A stretch of DNA of 34,862 bases from SICU01 sp038045445 (GTDB lineage: Archaea; Nanobdellota; Nanobdellia; Pacearchaeales; GW2011-AR1): NCBI GenBank assembly GCA_038045445.1, contig JBBSYC010000028.1, positions 1 through 34,862 of the forward strand. Direction: 5' to 3'. The notes under the pieces are model-generated. The model searched no databases. It saw only the letters and a list, made by a program, of their open reading frames with translations, and was not told the origin of the DNA. Each line of letters starts with the position of its first letter. The stretch's first letter is position 1. Positions 30,501 to 34,862 of this stretch are shown here, one piece after another. Position numbers and translations under genes: made by a program.

Positions 30501-30794
30501 ATGGAAATAGGACTACTTATGAATTTTATAGGTTTTCTTATAATGTTTGGAGCTACTTTTTTTGGTAGTTGGTATAACAAAGACCTTAGCAAGAAGTGGT
30601 ATGAGTGTTATTATTGGAGTGGTTGGCGTCCTTTTCTTAGAATAACTAATCCAGAAACAGGCGAGGTAAAATGGAAGGTAAAATGGAAATATGTAAGGTC
30701 AGTAGAGGGAGCTATTCCGCCTAAATATATGTGGGATATTATAGGTGCTTTGTATGTGGTTGTTGGATTTTTATTGCAGTTTAGAAAGATTTAA
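30501..30794 (+). CDS. Small membrane protein with two transmembrane segments
   Basis: The 97-residue product has hydrophobic segments at about 4-24 and 78-93, with a Trp- and Lys-rich loop between (WKVKWKYVRSV). AACTTAAATATTTAC just upstream provides a TATA-like box about 25 bases before the ATG. It lies between the winged-helix gene and the HNH endonuclease gene. The family is not recognised. Confidence 0.45.
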   Translation: MEIGLLMNFIGFLIMFGATFFGSWYNKDLSKKWYECYYWSGWRPFLRITNPETGEVKWKVKWKYVRSVEGAIPPKYMWDIIGALYVVVGFLLQFRKI

Positions 30795-30818
30795 ACGCCT
30801 AAATGCCTTGATTTTTTC

Positions 30819-31505
30819 ATGAGTGAGCCAAGAACAAAGCAACGAGAACAAGAATTTGCATTCTTTCTCAAGAAAACTAAAGGTTTAGCATATATAAGAA
30901 GAGCATTAACTTGGTTTCAGCAAAATTTAGGTAAAATAGTAACTGCAAAAGAATTGGCAAGAATACCTGGCAAGGATGGAGATACAATTAACCATAACAT
31001 GAGAAGAGTTTTTGAGTTGAGAGATGAAGCTGGTTATGAAATAATAAACTGGAAAGACATAAATCCGCTTGGAGCTAAATTAAAGGTTGATGAATGGATT
31101 TTGCTTAGTCCAAATCCTAATCCGGAGAAGATTAGAGCTAGAGGAGTTAATAAGAGGATAGCTTATGAAGTTTTTACTAGAGATGGCAGTCAATGTCAGT
31201 TTTGTGGTAGAACCCCCCAAGATGACGACCCGTTCAAAGCAGGGCATAAAATAAAACTCCACGTAGGGCATATCATTGCTCACAAAAGAGAAAACGGGAA
31301 AGAGATTGTCCGTGTTGAGAATATTGAAGATATGGACGAAGATGAACTCTTAACAAAGGACGATTTTATTACTATGTGTAATGTGTGCAATGAGGGAGCA
31401 AAGAATAAAGATTTAGAAATATTAAGCCATGAACAAAAAGTACTAAAACTCAGCGAAGAGCATCAAAGAAAAATCTATGAAGAGTTAAAGAAAAAATTTA
31501 ATTAG
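30819..31505 (+). CDS. HNH restriction endonuclease
   Basis: The C-terminal half is an HNH nuclease: RDGSQCQFCGRTPQDDD (Cys126, Cys129), HVGHIIAH with catalytic His151, and MCNVCNEGAKNKDL (Cys187, Cys190). The Cys pairs should hold a zinc ion. The N-terminal 95 residues look like a winged-helix or DNA-recognition domain. It is convergent with, and overlaps by 8 bases, a C5-cytosine methyltransferase, the standard type II restriction-modification pairing. The recognition sequence cannot be read from the sequence. It likely stabilises the element and excludes other DNA. Confidence 0.75.
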   Translation: MSEPRTKQREQEFAFFLKKTKGLAYIRRALTWFQQNLGKIVTAKELARIPGKDGDTINHNMRRVFELRDEAGYEIINWKDINPLGAKLKVDEWILLSPNPNPEKIRARGVNKRIAYEVFTRDGSQCQFCGRTPQDDDPFKAGHKIKLHVGHIIAHKRENGKEIVRVENIEDMDEDELLTKDDFITMCNVCNEGAKNKDLEILSHEQKVLKLSEEHQRKIYEELKKKFN

Positions 31506-32427
31506 ATGGTAACATCTTAGCTACATTATACGCTAACGGCCACGGAACCGCATTTCCTATCTGCCTATATTGAGATGAAATCGCCCCTTCAAAAATAAAA
31601 TCGTCTGGAAAACTTTGCAGTCTTGCTGTTTCCCTCACAGTCATTCTTCTTTCTCCACTTGGGTGTGGAATTATAACCGGTCCTCCTGTTCCTCCTCCTC
31701 TTCCTACAATAGTGGGCGATGGCTTATTAGGGTTCGTTGCTCTATTTCCTAAATGTCCATTAATTTTAACTTTATGGGCTGTTCCTTGATGATTGGGTAT
31801 TTCAGCAGAATAATTTAAAGGTAATCCTTTTAGTGCCTCTCCTACGGTTATCCAATTTTCTTTAGCAAACATTGGTTCGGGGTGCTTAAGTTTTTTTTCC
31901 ATATCATTTCGCGTTCCTAAAATTAATACTCTTCTTCTAGCCTGAGGGACTCCAAAATTCGCAGAGTTAAGTATTTTCCATTCAACACGATATCCAGCTT
32001 CTTCAAAATCTTTTACTATTATCTTTAGAACTTTCCCTAATCCTTTTTTCTTATCCTCTTTTGTTTCGTAACCCCCTATTGAGCATAATCCAGTTACATT
32101 TTCGCCAACAAAGTATTTTGGCTTTTTGTCCTTTATCACCCTTAATAGTTGAAGATACAGCTCATTTCTCTTATCATCTGATTTTCTATAAGGGTTTGCA
32201 ATTGAAAATCCTTGACATGGGAATCCTCCAATTACAACATCTCCATCTGGAATTTCTTTTGATGATACCTTAGCAATATCTTCACATATAGCTTTATGTC
32301 CTAAATTTCTTTCATATGTTTTACAACTATCCCGGTCGTTATCATTTGCCCAGACAATTTCATGTCCTGCTTTAATAAATCCTAAATCCATTCCTCCTGC
32401 TCCACAAAACAATGATATTATTTTCAT
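31498..32427 (-). CDS. DNA (cytosine-5) methyltransferase of a restriction-modification system
   Basis: Motif I is FCGAGGMDLGF (7-17), motif IV is GGFPCQGFS with catalytic Cys71, motif VI is ENV (109-111), motif VIII is QARRR (162-166), and the final motifs are RLQSFPDDF and QIGNAVPWPLA. The target recognition domain lies at about 190-260 and includes a Gly-rich stretch (VGRGGGTGGP). The 309 residues are complete. It should methylate a cytosine in the site cut by the HNH enzyme. It overlaps the zinc-ribbon gene by four bases and is the last gene of a minus-strand operon. Confidence 0.9.
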   Translation of the reverse strand: MKIISLFCGAGGMDLGFIKAGHEIVWANDNDRDSCKTYERNLGHKAICEDIAKVSSKEIPDGDVVIGGFPCQGFSIANPYRKSDDKRNELYLQLLRVIKDKKPKYFVGENVTGLCSIGGYETKEDKKKGLGKVLKIIVKDFEEAGYRVEWKILNSANFGVPQARRRVLILGTRNDMEKKLKHPEPMFAKENWITVGEALKGLPLNYSAEIPNHQGTAHKVKINGHLGNRATNPNKPSPTIVGRGGGTGGPVIIPHPSGERRMTVRETARLQSFPDDFIFEGAISSQYRQIGNAVPWPLAYNVAKMLPSN

Positions 32428-32699
32428 TTTTCCTCTTTTTCTCTCTTAGTCCAATTAACCCTTTGCTTTTTAATTATTTCTCTATCTGACTTTATTTCAA
32501 ATGTAGTCTTCCCACAAGCCGAACATTTCCACATATCCTTAACGTCTAGTTCTTTCCATTCATGTTCATGTTTTTTTAATCTCGCAGGAATAACTACTTC
32601 AATATTACACTTGTCACAACATATACCATCATTCACAGGTTGTGCATTATTTCCATATTTTTCTTCTATCAAATCCCCACAAATACTACATTTAGTCAT
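32424..32699 (-). CDS. Small phage-type zinc-ribbon protein
   Basis: MTKCSICGDLIEEKYGNNAQ and the following PVNDGICCDKCN match a small zinc-binding protein seen in many phages and plasmids, in which the Asn-Ala-Gln-Pro-Val-Asn-Asp-Gly stretch is typical. A second pair, CSAC, follows at about residue 65. It overlaps its neighbours by one and four bases. The function of this family is not known to me. Confidence 0.6.
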   Translation of the reverse strand: MTKCSICGDLIEEKYGNNAQPVNDGICCDKCNIEVVIPARLKKHEHEWKELDVKDMWKCSACGKTTFEIKSDREIIKKQRVNWTKREKEEK

Positions 32700-33049
32700 T
32701 AGTGTTCTCCTGGAAGAAGTAAAACATCTCCTTCAACCCATATCTCAATTTTATTTAATCCTGTTTGCTCTTCAAAATCTGAATATTCTATTATTTGAGT
32801 TATTAATATATTTCCGTTTCCATCTTCACATTTTACGAGCCATTTGTCGTTTACTTCTTCTTTTTTCAAAGTCCAAACTTGGAAAGGTTCATTGTCTAAT
32901 TTTGGTTGGTAACTTGCGATAATATCGCCTAACCAAAAACATTTTCCTTCTTGAAATAAGTGCATAACCCCATCAGTGCAAACCTTTTTAGAAAATAAAC
33001 AGAATTTATGGTATTGTTCTGTTCCTGAAAACTGTGATAAGTCTAACAT
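32699..33049 (-). CDS. DUF6876-like protein
   Basis: The 116 residues follow a pattern found in plasmid and phage proteins annotated as DUF6876: an N-terminal LSQFSGTEQYHKF, then TDGVMHLFQEGKCFWLGDII, then FQVWTLKKE, CEDGNGN and a final VLLLPGE. The family's role is unknown. It lies between the zinc-ribbon gene and the small operator-bearing gene in the methyltransferase operon. Confidence 0.6.
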   Translation of the reverse strand: MLDLSQFSGTEQYHKFCLFSKKVCTDGVMHLFQEGKCFWLGDIIASYQPKLDNEPFQVWTLKKEEVNDKWLVKCEDGNGNILITQIIEYSDFEEQTGLNKIEIWVEGDVLLLPGEH

Positions 33050-33091
33050 AGTTTATGTTCTCCGTATTGTGTATTTGTTTTTTGTTTCATT

Positions 33092-33388
33092 TCAACTCGT
33101 CGCCTCTTTTAATAATTCAATTGCTTCTTTTTTAGTTATATTTTGAGGATATTTTATTTTTAGTTTATCCATATAAGATTTTTGTTTATCGGTTGCTAAT
33201 ACTACTTCTTCAATTTTATTGGTTATAGTTTTTTTAGGATTTTTAGATTGTTCTATCAATTCGGAAATATATTGAGAGTGTGAACGTGTAAAAATCACGT
33301 CGTCCGACACGTTTAGAGCCCCATTAACAGCCGATTCTTTTAGGAACAATATAATGCTTTTAAGTCTTGTTTTATCGTCGATAACCAT
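33092..33388 (-). CDS. Small protein whose start overlaps the shared palindrome
   Basis: The 98-residue product has a C-terminal segment (TDKQKSYMDKLKIKYPQNIT followed by KKEAIELLKEA) that recurs in phage and plasmid proteins. The N-terminal half has no recognised motif. It is first in the minus-strand operon leading to the methyltransferase. Its first codons (Val-Ile-Asp-Asp-Lys) are written by one copy of the palindrome and a second copy lies just before the ATG. A TATA-like box (TATATAAACTC, minus strand) precedes the pair. Confidence 0.5.
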   Translation of the reverse strand: MVIDDKTRLKSIILFLKESAVNGALNVSDDVIFTRSHSQYISELIEQSKNPKKTITNKIEEVVLATDKQKSYMDKLKIKYPQNITKKEAIELLKEATS

Positions 33389-33406
33389 AGTATTTATCGT
33401 CGATAA
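33372..33406 (-). promoter_or_regulatory. Paired palindromic operator at the start of the methyltransferase operon
   Basis: TTATCGTCGATAA occurs at 33372-33384 and 33394-33406, centred 22 bases apart (about two helical turns), one on each side of the ATG at 33388. Each is a perfect 6-base inverted repeat around one base. Cooperative binding of a small repressor would block the leaderless transcription start. Confidence 0.6.
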
Positions 33407-33410
33407 GAGT

Positions 33411-34748
33411 TTATATATTCTTTGATTTGAAGTGTTCGCTTAAATCTTCATATGTCTCAATATAGTTTTCATCTGCTATAATTGGAACCTCATCAACAGT
33501 AAATGTACCAGCTTTCTCATCAATACTAATTATTTTTTTTTCGGTTTCAATAACCTCACCCTTTTTGATAATTTTCATACTTCTTTTACTTGGTTTTTTA
33601 TTCACCCACTCCAACGCTGTTTGGAATTTCAATTCCATTTGTTCCATTCGCATCTTCAAATCATAGTTTTGTTTTTCTAATTTGATTTTTATCTCACCTA
33701 ACTCTGTGTTTGTTACTTTCTCCGTTACATCTTTAAATTCCATAGCATTCCTGCCACCATACCTCGCCTTCATTCCACTACCATACCTCCAACCAAAAAA
33801 GTTGTCCATCTGTGAGTCCGATAATCTTTCCCTCAACCAATTAGCACAACTATGCCTAAATAAATGGAAATGCAACGGTGTTGTGAGGTTAGCTCTTTTC
33901 TCAATTCTTTGTAACATATTCCACGACGAAGCATAACCAGTAATCCAAACCAAGTCATCTTCCCCTTCAACAACAAATCCCCTTTTCCTTTTTACAAATC
34001 CTTTCTTCCTTTCCTCAACAAATTCCTGTATCGCTTCAAATACGTTTTTATAAAATAAAGGAATAGTTCTCCCCTTTGTTTTACTCGTCTCATTTCTTAT
34101 AGTCATCTTACAAAAGTTTTCTTTTTCTTTTGGAAAAGCAATATCACTAAACCTAATATTCATAAATTCCTGTATTCTTGCGCCACTTGAAAATAATACT
34201 GCAATTAAATATCTTTCCTCAGCATTAGCACATTTTTTATAGATTTTATCAACTTCTTCTTCGCTTATTGTAACAACGTCCTTTTCCTTACGTTCAACAT
34301 TAGCGTCTAGCGACTTGGTTAAAATAATAGATTTTACATTATTTTTCAATCTCCATTTAATATAAGAGGATAGTAGCCTTTTGAGTTGATACCTTTTCTC
34401 CTCACCCTTTGAAATCTTACCCAAATTAACTTGCGACGCAAAATTCTTAATTTCCTCTACCTTTACTTTGGAAATAGGTTTGCCTAAAAATTCTAATGCT
34501 GTTTTAAGAACTAAAGTATATCCTGCTAAGGCTTCTCTGTTTTTATTATTAAAAGCCCTCCCGCATATTTCCCCTAGCTCATAATCTGCTAAATACTTCT
34601 TCAAAAATGGTTTCTCCTCTTTTGGAAATTTACTCCAATCATAACGCCAACTGTTTTTATGAAACCTACTTGCTTCAATTACTTTAGTATCCATACTTTT
34701 TAGGAGTTTATCGTAAAATGGCTTTTGTATTATTACTTCATTTTCCAT
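33411..34748 (-). CDS. Tyrosine integrase of element C
   Basis: The catalytic domain shows Arg191 (SSGARIQEF), His295 and Arg298 (HLFRHS), Trp320 (FFGWRY) and the nucleophile Tyr330 (MKARYGGR). The N-terminal 150 residues contain a core-binding domain. A coiled coil (about 345-385) and a polar tail follow; there is no zinc ribbon, unlike the integrase at 9036. It should carry out integration and excision of element C. A TATA-like box (34769-34778) sits 25 bases before the ATG, so the mRNA is leaderless. Confidence 0.9.
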   Translation of the reverse strand: MENEVIIQKPFYDKLLKSMDTKVIEASRFHKNSWRYDWSKFPKEEKPFLKKYLADYELGEICGRAFNNKNREALAGYTLVLKTALEFLGKPISKVKVEEIKNFASQVNLGKISKGEEKRYQLKRLLSSYIKWRLKNNVKSIILTKSLDANVERKEKDVVTISEEEVDKIYKKCANAEERYLIAVLFSSGARIQEFMNIRFSDIAFPKEKENFCKMTIRNETSKTKGRTIPLFYKNVFEAIQEFVEERKKGFVKRKRGFVVEGEDDLVWITGYASSWNMLQRIEKRANLTTPLHFHLFRHSCANWLRERLSDSQMDNFFGWRYGSGMKARYGGRNAMEFKDVTEKVTNTELGEIKIKLEKQNYDLKMRMEQMELKFQTALEWVNKKPSKRSMKIIKKGEVIETEKKIISIDEKAGTFTVDEVPIIADENYIETYEDLSEHFKSKNI

Positions 34749-34768
34749 ATTTTATACAATAGATAAGG

Positions 34769-34778
34769 CTTTATATAT
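34769..34778 (-). promoter_or_regulatory. TATA-like box for the integrase of element C
   Basis: On the minus strand ATATATAAAG is centred 25 bases before the ATG at 34748. The last 80 bases of the window beyond it show no gene and no repeat that could be tied to the left end. Confidence 0.5.
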
Positions 34779-34862
34779 CTTATTACTTATTAAAAAGAGC
34801 AAAGTATTTTACAAGTCATTTGCAGTTCAGAAAGTTTATACTGCCCCAAAAAAGAAATAATT

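Larger units (their letters stand above)
23141..34862. mobile_element. Integrated plasmid/virus-like element C (right end at or beyond the window)
   Basis: From the ribbon-helix-helix gene onward the window carries a primase-helicase, an origin-like region, a block of tiny overlapping genes, exported proteins, a restriction-modification pair, phage-type small genes and a tyrosine integrase whose start is 114 bases before the window end. No housekeeping gene occurs. The left boundary is set loosely by the last host-like genes near 22568-23052. No attachment-site repeat linking the two ends could be found, so the exact borders remain open. Confidence 0.65.

Noticed and set aside
33682..33936. 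Plus-strand frame within the integrase of element C
   Set aside because: It is antisense to the catalytic domain of the integrase and shows no independent features.
34749..34862. Attachment-site repeat matching the left side of element C
   Set aside because: Only the TATA-like string AAGGCTTTATA is shared with 23159-23170, which is explained by promoters rather than by a recombination core.

Overview
The window looks like part of an archaeal chromosome, most likely a DPANN-type archaeon. The sequence is very AT-rich and genes are short and tightly packed. Most first genes of a transcription unit have a TATA-like box about 25 bases before the start codon, as expected for leaderless archaeal transcripts. 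Many secreted or membrane-anchored small proteins carry Cys-rich or Asn-Ser/Thr-rich ectodomains. No rRNA, tRNA or CRISPR array was found. The lineage is an inference from gene style, not from a marker gene.

Layout. (1) About 1-10300 is an integrated plasmid- or virus-like element, here called element A; its left end is not recognised. It carries an ArdC-like protein with a P-loop ATPase, two winged-helix regulators, a run of exported proteins (one with a thrombospondin type 1 repeat), a YidD-family protein, a minus-strand replication operon (winged helix, SF3 helicase, AEP primase with a CHC2 zinc finger), and a tyrosine integrase at the right end. (2) About 10260-13600 is an accessory stretch: a membrane-anchored DUF559/Vsr-like nuclease with no good start codon, bracketed by a GC-rich 14-base repeat; a GNAT acetyltransferase; and an AbiEi/AbiEii-like type IV toxin-antitoxin pair with a palindromic operator over its start. 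(3) About 13700-22570 is ordinary host chromosome: glmS, a discoidin/lectin-like exported protein, a coiled-coil membrane protein, gdhA, a YjdF-like/AlbA_2 fusion, a frameshifted histidine phosphatase, and a circularly permuted GTPase. (4) About 22600 or 23190 to the window end is a second integrated element, here called element C: a ribbon-helix-helix-like small protein, a small Sm-like protein, a primase-helicase, an origin-like AT-rich region, about ten tiny overlapping genes of unknown function, exported and membrane proteins, a restriction-modification pair (HNH endonuclease and C5-cytosine methyltransferase), small phage-type genes, and a tyrosine integrase at the right.

How the parts fit. 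Both elements share a plan: primase-based replication, cell-surface cargo, DNA-protection functions (ArdC in A, restriction-modification in C) and a minus-strand tyrosine integrase at the right. A 13-base palindrome (TTATCG, a central A or T, CGATAA) occurs near the integrase of A, twice around the start of a small gene beside the integrase of C, and in degenerate form at the start of the ribbon-helix-helix gene. This suggests a shared regulatory circuit. The best leads are this palindrome, the origin-like region and tiny-gene cluster of element C, the repeat-bracketed membrane nuclease, and the phase-variation-like frameshift in the phosphatase gene.
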